NCBI GenBank assembly: GCA_022510605.1
Contig: JAFLTB010000003.1
Coordinates: forward strand, 1-64,000
Length of the DNA: 64,000 bases
DNA from: Lachnospiraceae bacterium
GTDB lineage: Bacteria > Bacillota > Clostridia > Lachnospirales > Lachnospiraceae
Direction of reading: 5' to 3'
Shown here: piece by piece, positions 9,648 through 18,194 of the stretch
How positions within the stretch are numbered: the first letter of the stretch is position 1
Layout of the letters: the number at the start of each line of letters is the position of its first letter
Notes under the pieces: generated by a model
The model's database searches: none
Seen by the model: only the letters and a program-made list of their open reading frames with translations
What the model was told of the DNA's origin: nothing
Translations under genes and position numbers: made by a program

Positions 9648-10973
9648 ATGGAGGAAACAAAAACTATGGGTAATTATTATCAGGAGGACATTGAGTGCGC
9701 CTCTCAGGAACAGATTCGCACCTGGCAGAATGAGCGGCTGGTAAAGCAGGTCAAATATGTCTATGACAACGTGCCATACTACCGCACAAGGATGAAGAAC
9801 AAAGGTGTAGAGCCAGAGGATATTAAATCAGTGGAGGATTTACATAAACTTCCGTTTCTGACAAAGGATGATTTGCGGGATGCCTATCCCTATGGCCTGA
9901 TGGCACGTCCTTTAAGTGACTGCGTGCGAATCCAGTCCACCAGCGGCACTACAGGACGCCGGGTGGTGGCCTTTTACACTCAGCATGACATTGATTTGTG
10001 GGATGAGTGCTGCGCCCGTGCCATTATGGCGGCAGGGGGAACGAAAGATGACGTGGTACACGTCTGCTACGGCTACGGGCTGTTCACCGGCGGTCCCGGC
10101 CTCAATGGCGGTTCCCACAAGGTAGGCTCTCTGACACTGCCGATGTCCTCCGGAAATACTGACCGGCAGATTCAGTTTATGACGGATTTGGGCTCGACGA
10201 TTCTGTGCTGTACTCCGTCCTATGCGGCCTATCTGGGTGAAGCCATCCATGAGAGAGGCGTTCAGGACAAAATCAAATTGAAAGCCGGTATCTTTGGCGC
10301 CGAGGCCTGGACGGAGGAAATGCGCCGGGATATTGAAAAGACTCTGGGAATCAAGGCCTATGACATTTACGGTCTCACCGAAATTTCCGGGCCGGGCGTC
10401 TCCTTTGAGTGCAGCGAGCAGACCGGTATGCACATCAACGAGGACCACTTTATTGCAGAGATTATTGATCCGGCTACAGGCGAGGTTCTGCCGGAGGGCG
10501 AAAAGGGCGAGCTGGTATTTACCTGTATCACCAAGGAAGCCTTCCCACTGCTCCGCTACCGCACCAGAGATATTTGCGTACTGAGCCGTAAAAAATGCTC
10601 CTGCGGGCGCACCCATGTGAAAATGTCCAAACCAATGGGCCGCAGTGACGACATGCTGATTGTCAAGGGCGTCAACGTATTCCCGTCCCAGATTGAGACA
10701 GTGTTAATCAATCAGGGCTTTGCCGCGAATTACCAAATTATTGTTTCCCGGGAGAAAAACAGCGACAGCATTGAGGTTCAGGTGGAATTGACGCCAGCCA
10801 TGGCGGCAGATGCCACTTTTGACAAAGAACTGACCCGGAAGAAGCTGGTGTCCGGCTTGAAAGACATGCTGGGCATTTTGGCTGAAGTTACCCTGGTAGA
10901 GCCAAAATCCATTACCAGAAGCGAGGGTAAGGCTGTACGAGTAATTGATAAGAGAAATTTATATCAAGGATAA
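9648..10973 (+). CDS. paaK: Phenylacetate-CoA ligase family (AMP-forming)
   Basis: STSGTTGRRVVAFYT, YGLTEISGPGVSFEC, GRSDDMLIVKGVNVFPSQIE. Confidence 0.93.
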   Translation: MEETKTMGNYYQEDIECASQEQIRTWQNERLVKQVKYVYDNVPYYRTRMKNKGVEPEDIKSVEDLHKLPFLTKDDLRDAYPYGLMARPLSDCVRIQSTSGTTGRRVVAFYTQHDIDLWDECCARAIMAAGGTKDDVVHVCYGYGLFTGGPGLNGGSHKVGSLTLPMSSGNTDRQIQFMTDLGSTILCCTPSYAAYLGEAIHERGVQDKIKLKAGIFGAEAWTEEMRRDIEKTLGIKAYDIYGLTEISGPGVSFECSEQTGMHINEDHFIAEIIDPATGEVLPEGEKGELVFTCITKEAFPLLRYRTRDICVLSRKKCSCGRTHVKMSKPMGRSDDMLIVKGVNVFPSQIETVLINQGFAANYQIIVSREKNSDSIEVQVELTPAMAADATFDKELTRKKLVSGLKDMLGILAEVTLVEPKSITRSEGKAVRVIDKRNLYQG

Positions 10974-10998
10974 AAGTATCTGGAACTTGTAAATAAGA

Positions 10999-11070
10999 AG
11001 CGTCCTTCTAATCAACGAGAGCCATTATCCGCGAAGCGGATACCCTGGCTTTAGAGATTAGAAGGACGCT
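10999..11070. terminator. Bidirectional-type hairpin terminator between convergent paaK and EAL genes
   Basis: 15-bp arms AGCGTCCTTCTAATC / GATTAGAAGGACGCT, inner ATCCGC-GAA-GCGGAT, then TTTT. Confidence 0.8.
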
Positions 11071-12968
11071 TTTTGATTCTTTCCGTTCTCCCTCTGCAAA
11101 AAATCCAAAAATTCCTGTTCTGGCAGTGGCTTGGAAAAATAATAGCCCTGTATAAAGCCTATTTTAATTTCTTCCATCTTCTTATACTGCTCTTCCGTCT
11201 CAATGCCCTCTGCCACAATCTTCATCTCCATACCGTGGATCATCTGCATTGCTGCATCCATTACATACTTAGCCTTGTCACTGGTAAAGTATGATTGAAT
11301 CATTTCTCTGTCAAATTTGACAACCTTTACCGGCATTTCCATAATATAATTCAGGTTCGACTGCCCTGTGCCAAAATCATCCAGAGAGAACATAATTCCG
11401 TGCTTGATCATCTGCTCCATATTTGTGATCAAAGTCTGCTTCTCGCGCAAAGAAGCGGATTCTGTTATCTCCAAATTGATGCAGTGGGGTTTTATTTTAA
11501 TGTCATTCATGATTTTAATATAGGTATCTGCCAGCTGAGCATCTGCACACTGGACAACTGACAGATTGACATCTATGTACTGTATTCCGTATTCCTCCAG
11601 CCTGCTCTGCTGAAAGAAATGGCATACTTTTTCAAATACCCGTTTGCCGATTTCGATGATCATTCCATTGCCTTCGGCAATATGTACGAATGATGCCGGT
11701 GGTATCAGGTTCCCCTCCCGGTCAATGATTCTGACCAGTGCCTCTGCACTGACAAAACACTGTTTTTCAATTGAGTAGATCGGTTGATAATAGACAATGA
11801 CCCGGTCCTCCTCCAGTGCCTCCGCAATCTGTTGTGTCATCCGTCTCTCGGCGACCATCTGGGAGACGATGTTGCTCTCAATCGTATGAAGACTTCCCGG
11901 TTTAACATCTTGCCTTTGAGGGCCGACATACTGCAGCAATTCCAATAATTCACCGTAAGAGGAAACACATCTCGGATCTTCCACATAGTAAAAGGCAGGA
12001 TGTCCCGGAGCCGTTTCGGCTGTTCTGCTTTTCGACCACTTCACGATATTTTTCCAGGTGGTCCTGGCCCGTTCCTCACTGGAAAAGAAGATTAAAACTT
12101 CATTTTCCATAATTTTAAACACATTGGCATCGCGAATCGTTAAAAATGTATTAAATATTTTTTGAGCATCCATGTTGTCATAAAAATCCACCTCGCTCTG
12201 CCATGCAGTATTTTCATACATCACAGCAATTAAATAGAAATCCTTATTGCTGCTGTACAGCTGTTCTCCATAGCGGGTATAGGCAACGTAATTAAACAGT
12301 CCTGTTTTCCAGTCCAAATTCAGTTCCGGATTTTCAAATTGAAAGAAAATTACGGTAATTCCAAGAGCAATGGCAAAACCCGCAAGTAGATTCTTGCTGT
12401 CGAGTACCTGAATACACGCTGCAATCATCCACATCAGCATCCAAATCAAAACTGTCCTGCGCTGCCTATCATAAATATACTCTTTGCGTCGAAATATCTG
12501 AATGAGATTGATGGCAACAAACACCATGATCCCCAGATAAGTTGCATAGATGCATGCACCGTCTGTCCATGCCATATCCATCTCCACATTTTCATGCATA
12601 TAAATCGGAAGTGCATAGATCAGTGTGGCAAATATCGCAGCAAGCACCACGTAGACGACTATATTCTTTTTATAATAGGGCAAGTGAAAAGCAACACTGG
12701 TGGCGATATAGACTACGGCAAGCAGTGCAACTAAAACAAGAGACACAAGATATGTCTTACAGATAAATTCTGTCAGGAGCAGGGGAAACTTTTCCCGGTA
12801 TACGATCATGACGAGAGAGAGAATATCCATGCACAGACAGAACAGGGAAGCAAAAAAGCATCCCTGAAACACTCTGCTGGTGATCAGATTCAGTTTTCTC
12901 TGACGGCCATATATTATGGCAAGCAATGTAATTAGTATTACACCACAGCACTGCACCTTAATATTCAT
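11058..12968 (-). CDS. Membrane EAL-domain protein (putative c-di-GMP phosphodiesterase)
   Basis: Multiple N-terminal TM segments; VYYQPIYSIEKQCFVSAEALVRI; LDDFGTGQSNLNY; central region looks like a degenerate GGDEF. Confidence 0.9.
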   Translation of the reverse strand: MNIKVQCCGVILITLLAIIYGRQRKLNLITSRVFQGCFFASLFCLCMDILSLVMIVYREKFPLLLTEFICKTYLVSLVLVALLAVVYIATSVAFHLPYYKKNIVVYVVLAAIFATLIYALPIYMHENVEMDMAWTDGACIYATYLGIMVFVAINLIQIFRRKEYIYDRQRRTVLIWMLMWMIAACIQVLDSKNLLAGFAIALGITVIFFQFENPELNLDWKTGLFNYVAYTRYGEQLYSSNKDFYLIAVMYENTAWQSEVDFYDNMDAQKIFNTFLTIRDANVFKIMENEVLIFFSSEERARTTWKNIVKWSKSRTAETAPGHPAFYYVEDPRCVSSYGELLELLQYVGPQRQDVKPGSLHTIESNIVSQMVAERRMTQQIAEALEEDRVIVYYQPIYSIEKQCFVSAEALVRIIDREGNLIPPASFVHIAEGNGMIIEIGKRVFEKVCHFFQQSRLEEYGIQYIDVNLSVVQCADAQLADTYIKIMNDIKIKPHCINLEITESASLREKQTLITNMEQMIKHGIMFSLDDFGTGQSNLNYIMEMPVKVVKFDREMIQSYFTSDKAKYVMDAAMQMIHGMEMKIVAEGIETEEQYKKMEEIKIGFIQGYYFSKPLPEQEFLDFLQRENGKNQKASF

Positions 12969-13085
12969 CCATTCAGCCTCTCTTAATTAATTTCACAACC
13001 ATCGCAAACACTCCTGCTTATTTCCGGATTTTTTAATATATAAACTAATTGTACCATCATTATCACAAAAAAGCAAAAACTTTTG

Positions 13086-14510
13086 TCAGAATCGGAAATC
13101 CCTCTGTCCATTGTGGATGTTTTCAATATATTCTCTGGCCTTTTCCTTCACCACCGGATTGGTAATGACCTCTAACTGCTCCTGAATGACCTTTTCGCCC
13201 TTGGCTTTTGTATCCGCCGAGGCATAGTCCTCCAGATATTCCTTTAAGGTCATCAGTGCGTTTGGCTGACAGCAGTTGACAATCTGTCCGGATTTTAACA
13301 GCTGCATAAAACGGTCGCCGGTACGCCCCTCTCTGTAGCAGGCCGTACAGAAGCTTGGAATATACCCCATCCCCAGAAGCCAGTTCACTACTTCATCCAG
13401 TGTGCGCCGGTCACTGACGTCGAACTGGGAGGAATTCTCCTCCTCCGGCTCCTCCTCTACATAGCCGCCCACGCTGGTACGGGAGCCGCCGCTAATCTGG
13501 CTGATACCAAGGTCTAACACTTTCTCCCGGCTCTTCTGTGACTCTCTGGTGGACACAATCATGCCGGTATACGGAACGGCAATCCGCAGAACTGCCACAA
13601 TTTTCTGGAAAATCTCATCGGACAGGCTGTTGTCAAATTCACCTGGGTCAATATCATCTGCCGGACAGACTCTCGGCACACTGATTGTATGGGGCCCAAC
13701 GCCAAATTTTGCCTCCAAATGTTCAGCGTGCATAATGATACCCACCAGCTCATAGCGGTACATATCCAGTCCGAACAAAACACCACAGCCCACATCATCA
13801 ATGCCGCCCTCCATGGCGCGGTCCATGGCCTCAGTGTGGTAAGCATAATCCTTTTTCGGGCCTGTGGGATGAAGCTTTTCATATGCCTCCCGGTTATAGG
13901 TCTCCTGGAATAAAATGTAGGTCCCGATGCCAGCGTCCTTTAACTTTCTGTAGTTTTCCACCGTAGTGGCCGCAATATTAACATTGACACGGCGAATGGC
14001 ACCGTTTTTATGCTTAATACTGTAAATGGTTTCTATGCTCTCCAGTATATATTCCAGGGGATTGTTCACCGGGTCCTCTCCTGCCTCAATGGCCAGTCGC
14101 TTGTGTCCCATATCCTGAAGGGCAATCACCTCTTTACGAATTTCCTCCTGGGTCAGCTTCTTTCTGGCAATATGCTTGTTTTTCAGATGATACGGACAGT
14201 ATAAGCAGCCATTAACACAGTAATTGGAAAGATACAGCGGAGCAAACATAACAATGCGCTTGCCATAAAAACGCTCTTTAATCTCCTTTGCCAGTTTTTC
14301 AATTTCCCGGTTTTCCTCCTCCAGTTCGCACTCTAAAAGCACGGCAGCTTCCTTGTGGGAAATCCCTTTCATTTCCCTGGCCTTTTTTAATATGGCGTCA
14401 ATGACTTCCTTATTTGCCTTATTCTCCTGGGCATATGCCAGAGATTCCTGAATTTCCGCATCGTTGATAAATTCATCGGCAACACTTGATTTTGGATCAT
14501 ATCGAAACAT
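13086..14510 (-). CDS. hydG: [FeFe] hydrogenase H-cluster radical SAM maturase HydG
   Basis: CVNGCLYCPYHLKN radical-SAM motif, ISGGSRTSVGGY, CTACYREGRTG. Confidence 0.95.
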   Translation of the reverse strand: MFRYDPKSSVADEFINDAEIQESLAYAQENKANKEVIDAILKKAREMKGISHKEAAVLLECELEEENREIEKLAKEIKERFYGKRIVMFAPLYLSNYCVNGCLYCPYHLKNKHIARKKLTQEEIRKEVIALQDMGHKRLAIEAGEDPVNNPLEYILESIETIYSIKHKNGAIRRVNVNIAATTVENYRKLKDAGIGTYILFQETYNREAYEKLHPTGPKKDYAYHTEAMDRAMEGGIDDVGCGVLFGLDMYRYELVGIIMHAEHLEAKFGVGPHTISVPRVCPADDIDPGEFDNSLSDEIFQKIVAVLRIAVPYTGMIVSTRESQKSREKVLDLGISQISGGSRTSVGGYVEEEPEEENSSQFDVSDRRTLDEVVNWLLGMGYIPSFCTACYREGRTGDRFMQLLKSGQIVNCCQPNALMTLKEYLEDYASADTKAKGEKVIQEQLEVITNPVVKEKAREYIENIHNGQRDFRF

Positions 14511-14573
14511 CTTTTTTCCTCCATTCTGAATCGTATCGCAAAAAATTAACACTCCTGCAAAAATCTACCGTCA

Positions 14574-14822
14574 CTATTTCGTGGCGTAAATTGTTTTCGT
14601 ACTGACGCCCTTTACCATGCCAAGTTTCCCCGAAACAGCACTGATGACATCGCTTTCAGCATCCAGTATCACGCTGATTACCGACAGGTTTCTCTCCCGG
14701 TATGGCACCCCCATGCGTCCTACCATGTACTCCCGGTACTGGTGCAAAATCCCGTTAATCTCCTCTGCCGCCTCACCGTCCTCCACGATAATGCCAATCA
14801 GGGCAATTCTTCTTTCTGTCAT
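14574..14822 (-). CDS. TM1266-family putative regulator of the iron-only hydrogenase system
   Basis: MTERRIALIGIIVEDGEAAEEINGILHQYREYMVGRMGVPYRERNLSVISVILDA; RBS AAGGAGG. Confidence 0.85.
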   Translation of the reverse strand: MTERRIALIGIIVEDGEAAEEINGILHQYREYMVGRMGVPYRERNLSVISVILDAESDVISAVSGKLGMVKGVSTKTIYATK

Positions 14823-14986
14823 GCCAAAACCTCCTTCATAAAAAAAACGCCTGGACGTATTCCAGACGCAACTGTAGCAGAAAAACACAGCCCGGTTATC
14901 CGGGCTTCGGTTTTCAGAAAACTTCTCTGAATCCATCGCCTTTCCGCTCAGGACGAACCTTTGCGCGTCAGTACGACCATTTATGT
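14823..14986 (-). promoter_or_regulatory. Structured 5' leader of TM1266-hydG, candidate riboswitch/attenuator of unassigned class
   Basis: Promoter-like TTGTCA-N17-TATTCT at 15021-14993, several hairpins, intrinsic terminator before the RBS. Confidence 0.5.
14840..14869 (-). terminator. Intrinsic terminator in the leader just upstream of the TM1266 RBS
   Basis: GCGTCTGGA-ATACG-TCCAGGCG followed by T8 on the minus strand. Confidence 0.7.
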
Positions 14987-15089
14987 AAGAATAGAATACC
15001 ATACATTTGCTTTTTTGACAAGTGGCTGGTACAATTAAAAAGAAATTAGACAAAGGCAAATTAATCCACTCCACAGAAAGGAAAAAAGA

Positions 15090-15437
15090 ATGGAAAAACG
15101 ACTAAAGCAGTTATTATCCTACTATGAAACACGAACCAGCCAGGCGCTTTCCTCCGAAGACGCAGACGCTGCCAGAAAATCACTTCTGGTACAAATCCAG
15201 TTTTTTCAGCACGAACGGCTGATTCACCTGATTGTCACCGTTTTGTTTGCCCTGCTTACCGTTATGACACTTTTGGCAAATCTCTTTTTGACACAGCCGT
15301 TATTACTGGCGCTGACAGTGCTGTTTCTGGTACTTTTGATTCCTTATATCCGGCACTATTATCTGCTGGAAAATGGCGTGCAGAAACTTTATGAATACTA
15401 TGACTGGTTAGAGGCCTCCGCTAAGGAGACCTCATAA
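15090..15437 (+). CDS. Small membrane protein of unknown function
   Basis: 115 aa, two hydrophobic segments, RBS GAAAGG. Confidence 0.6.
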   Translation: MEKRLKQLLSYYETRTSQALSSEDADAARKSLLVQIQFFQHERLIHLIVTVLFALLTVMTLLANLFLTQPLLLALTVLFLVLLIPYIRHYYLLENGVQKLYEYYDWLEASAKETS

Positions 15438-15460
15438 TCCTTCACTTGCCATTCACTTGT

Positions 15461-15510
15461 CAGCATAACGGCGCCAATTGGAACCCTGCTTAGCCAGACG
15501 CTGGCGCTCC
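15461..15510. repeat. Divergent copy of dispersed repeat core (CAGCATAACGGCGCCAATTGGAACCCTGCTTAGCCAGACGCTGGCGCTCC)
   Basis: Alignable to copies at 931 and 4664. Confidence 0.55.
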
Positions 15511-16436
15511 TATTTGGCAGCGCCATAGGCTATGCCATTTTTCATCTTAATTCCTTTACGCTCCATCAGCTCCGAGACGGTAAGAATATCATAATCCTTT
15601 TTAATCAGCCACGGAATAGCCTTCTCTATCGCCTCTGCTGTGGAGGGATATAAATCATGCATCAGAATAATATTTCCATCCGAGACCGTCCGCCGGATTT
15701 CCTTAAACACTTTCTTGGCATTCCGGGACTTCCAGTCCTCGGTGTCCACATTCCACAATACCATGGGATGTTTCAGTTTCTTTCGCATAACCTGGCTGAT
15801 TGCCCCATAGGGCGGCCGGAGAAGCCCCACAGAAAATCCTGTATTTTTTTTGACAATATCTACGGTTTTTCTGTATTCTTTCCTGACCTGCTTCATTTTC
15901 TGTTTGCTGAGATTTGCATGATCCCAGGAATGATTTCCTATCTCACAGCCCTGGGCAACTGCCTGCTTCAACGCATCCACGCCGCCAGGCACCCGGTTTC
16001 CTACCACAAAAAATGTGGCATGAGCATTATATTTTTTCAAAACAGCCAGTATCTTTGGAGTAACTTCTTTGTTGGGCCCATCGTCAAAAGTAAAAGCCAC
16101 CGCTTTAGAGCGCGGTGTCGGCGCTGGCGTGGCAGTCACCTCTGGAGCTGGTGAATCCACAGCGGCCACCGTCTCTGTCACACTGCTGCCTGTAACCATG
16201 GTAATTGGCTCACCTGTATTTTTTGGCAGCCAAAAATAGATAACTGTAAAAACCACCAGAGCCACCAGGGCTACACGAATCCCAAGGTGGTACGTTCTGC
16301 CCAGATGATGCATCCTTGCAGTAGAAAGTACACGGTTCCTGCGGGATGCGCGCTGTGCTACTCTCTCGCTCTTTCTATGAAAAGCGGAACGCCTTTTTCT
16401 ATTCCGACTGGTATATCCCTTCATATAATCCGCCAT
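15510..16436 (-). CDS. Polysaccharide deacetylase (NodB-like, CE4), membrane anchored
   Basis: VAFTFDDGPNKEVTPKIL, GNHSWDHANLSK, RPPYG. Confidence 0.93.
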   Translation of the reverse strand: MADYMKGYTSRNRKRRSAFHRKSERVAQRASRRNRVLSTARMHHLGRTYHLGIRVALVALVVFTVIYFWLPKNTGEPITMVTGSSVTETVAAVDSPAPEVTATPAPTPRSKAVAFTFDDGPNKEVTPKILAVLKKYNAHATFFVVGNRVPGGVDALKQAVAQGCEIGNHSWDHANLSKQKMKQVRKEYRKTVDIVKKNTGFSVGLLRPPYGAISQVMRKKLKHPMVLWNVDTEDWKSRNAKKVFKEIRRTVSDGNIILMHDLYPSTAEAIEKAIPWLIKKDYDILTVSELMERKGIKMKNGIAYGAAK

Positions 16437-16494
16437 ACTTTCACCTCTCTCAAACAGGTGATATTCATTCCCTGTTCATTGGCTTAGTATAACA

Positions 16495-17496
16495 CTATTC
16501 CTCTGGTTTTTCAATGACAATTTTTCCGTCAACCAACCCAATTTTTACCTTATTTCCACTCATTCCCATCTCTTCCAGCAGTTCTCCCGGAATCTGGACA
16601 CGTCCGGCACGGTCAAGCACGGAAAACTCCTCCTGGGTCTCTTCCTCCTGCCAGTCAATGTCCATGTTTTCCAGTTTTTCCCTGACATCGCTTTTCATAA
16701 TACGTTCACTGCTGGTCTTGCCATCCCGGATGGATACGACACGATTTACCTTTTTCGCCAATTCCTTATCGTGAGTCACGATGACAATGGTAATTCCCAG
16801 TTCTTCATTCAAACGGCGGAACATATCCAGAATATCATCTGCCGTTTTGCGGTCCACGGCTCCTGTAGGCTCGTCAGCCAGTAAAAGCTTGGGATTATTC
16901 GCCAGCGCAATGGCAATGGCCACACGCTGCTGTTCACCGCCGGACAACTGGCTCAGACTGCTGTTTTTGCGGTGTTCCAGACCCACCAGTGTCAGAAGTT
17001 CCATCGCCCTCTGCTTCTTTTCCTCCTCGGAACGGGGCCCCTCCTTCCCTTCCATAAACAGCATCGGCGTCATGACATTCTCCCACGCCGACAAATAAGG
17101 AAGCAGATTTCTGGCATTATTCTGCCAGACAAACCCCACGGTACTGCGCTTGTATTCCACCAATTCCTCCTCGGACATCTGGAACAGGTTACGGCCGTCC
17201 ACATAGAGTTTCCCTGCCGAGGGCCGGTCAAGACCGCCAATCATATTCAGAAAAGTGGATTTTCCACTGCCGCTGTTACCGATAATCGCCATCAGTTCAC
17301 CGCGTTTGACTGTCAAATCCAGCCCCTGTAAAGCCAGCACCTCAATATCCTTCGTCTTATAAATTTTTACCAGACTGTCGCACTCAATCATAACATCCTC
17401 CGGCACGGCAAGGTCAGGCTCCTGCTGTTCCGTAACCCGGTCCGCCTCCCGGAGACTCCAGATTTTCTGCGCCTTTTCCTTCAGGTTAATCTTCAT
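16495..17496 (-). CDS. ABC transporter ATP-binding protein with C-terminal SpoVT/AbrB-like domain
   Basis: [33 protein letters not shown]-terminal VLDRAGRVQIPGELLEEMGM...KIGLVDGKIVIEKP. Confidence 0.9.
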   Translation of the reverse strand: MKINLKEKAQKIWSLREADRVTEQQEPDLAVPEDVMIECDSLVKIYKTKDIEVLALQGLDLTVKRGELMAIIGNSGSGKSTFLNMIGGLDRPSAGKLYVDGRNLFQMSEEELVEYKRSTVGFVWQNNARNLLPYLSAWENVMTPMLFMEGKEGPRSEEEKKQRAMELLTLVGLEHRKNSSLSQLSGGEQQRVAIAIALANNPKLLLADEPTGAVDRKTADDILDMFRRLNEELGITIVIVTHDKELAKKVNRVVSIRDGKTSSERIMKSDVREKLENMDIDWQEEETQEEFSVLDRAGRVQIPGELLEEMGMSGNKVKIGLVDGKIVIEKPEE

Positions 17497-18166
17497 CTGC
17501 TATCTCACCATCCTCAATGTGATAGATACAATCGGCAATTTCCATCAAGCCGGTATCATGGGTAGTCATAACAATGGTTACACCCTGGGTTTCCACCAGT
17601 TCCCGGAATATTTTCATAATTTGCAGTCCGGTATTGCTGTCCAGTTCCGCTGTGGGCTCATCGGCAAAAATAATTTTCGGTTTATGGGCAATGGCCCGGG
17701 CAATGGCCACACGCTGCTGCTCACCGCCGGAAAGTTCCTGGGGCATATGGTGCATACGGGAGCCAAGCCCCACTAACTTCAGACATTCTTCTGTCCGTTT
17801 TTTCCGGTTTCCCTTATAACCGGCCAGCCGCAGGACAAATTCCACATTTTCATAAGCCGTCATCATGGGAATCAGTGCCACTGACTGAAAGACAAAACCA
17901 ATCTGGGTCTTTCGTATCTTCTCCCGCTCATGCTCCGGCATATTTTCAATCGGCACGTCCTGAAACATAATACTGCCGCTTTTCGGGTAATCCAAGGCAC
18001 TGAGAAGATTCATCAGCGTCGTTTTTCCTGAACCGGAACGTCCGCGGAGTATCGTCAGTTGCCCCGTCGGTATATGGACGTTAATGTTTTTCAAAACCAC
18101 TAACTCTTTCCCTCCTGCCACCGGGAAACTCTGGATGACATCATGGGTCTCAATTATATTTTCCAT
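17486..18166 (-). CDS. ABC transporter ATP-binding protein (MacB/LolD type)
   Basis: [40 protein letters not shown]. Confidence 0.93.
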   Translation of the reverse strand: MENIIETHDVIQSFPVAGGKELVVLKNINVHIPTGQLTILRGRSGSGKTTLMNLLSALDYPKSGSIMFQDVPIENMPEHEREKIRKTQIGFVFQSVALIPMMTAYENVEFVLRLAGYKGNRKKRTEECLKLVGLGSRMHHMPQELSGGEQQRVAIARAIAHKPKIIFADEPTAELDSNTGLQIMKIFRELVETQGVTIVMTTHDTGLMEIADCIYHIEDGEIADED

Positions 18167-18194
18167 CGCTTTTCCTCCCTCTATAAACAGGTCA

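Noticed and set aside
14823-14986. c-di-GMP-I or ZTP riboswitch assignment for the TM1266-hydG leader
   Set aside because: Only short fragments (GACGC..AAAGG, GGUCGU.ACUG) resemble those classes; the remaining conserved core elements were not found by eye.
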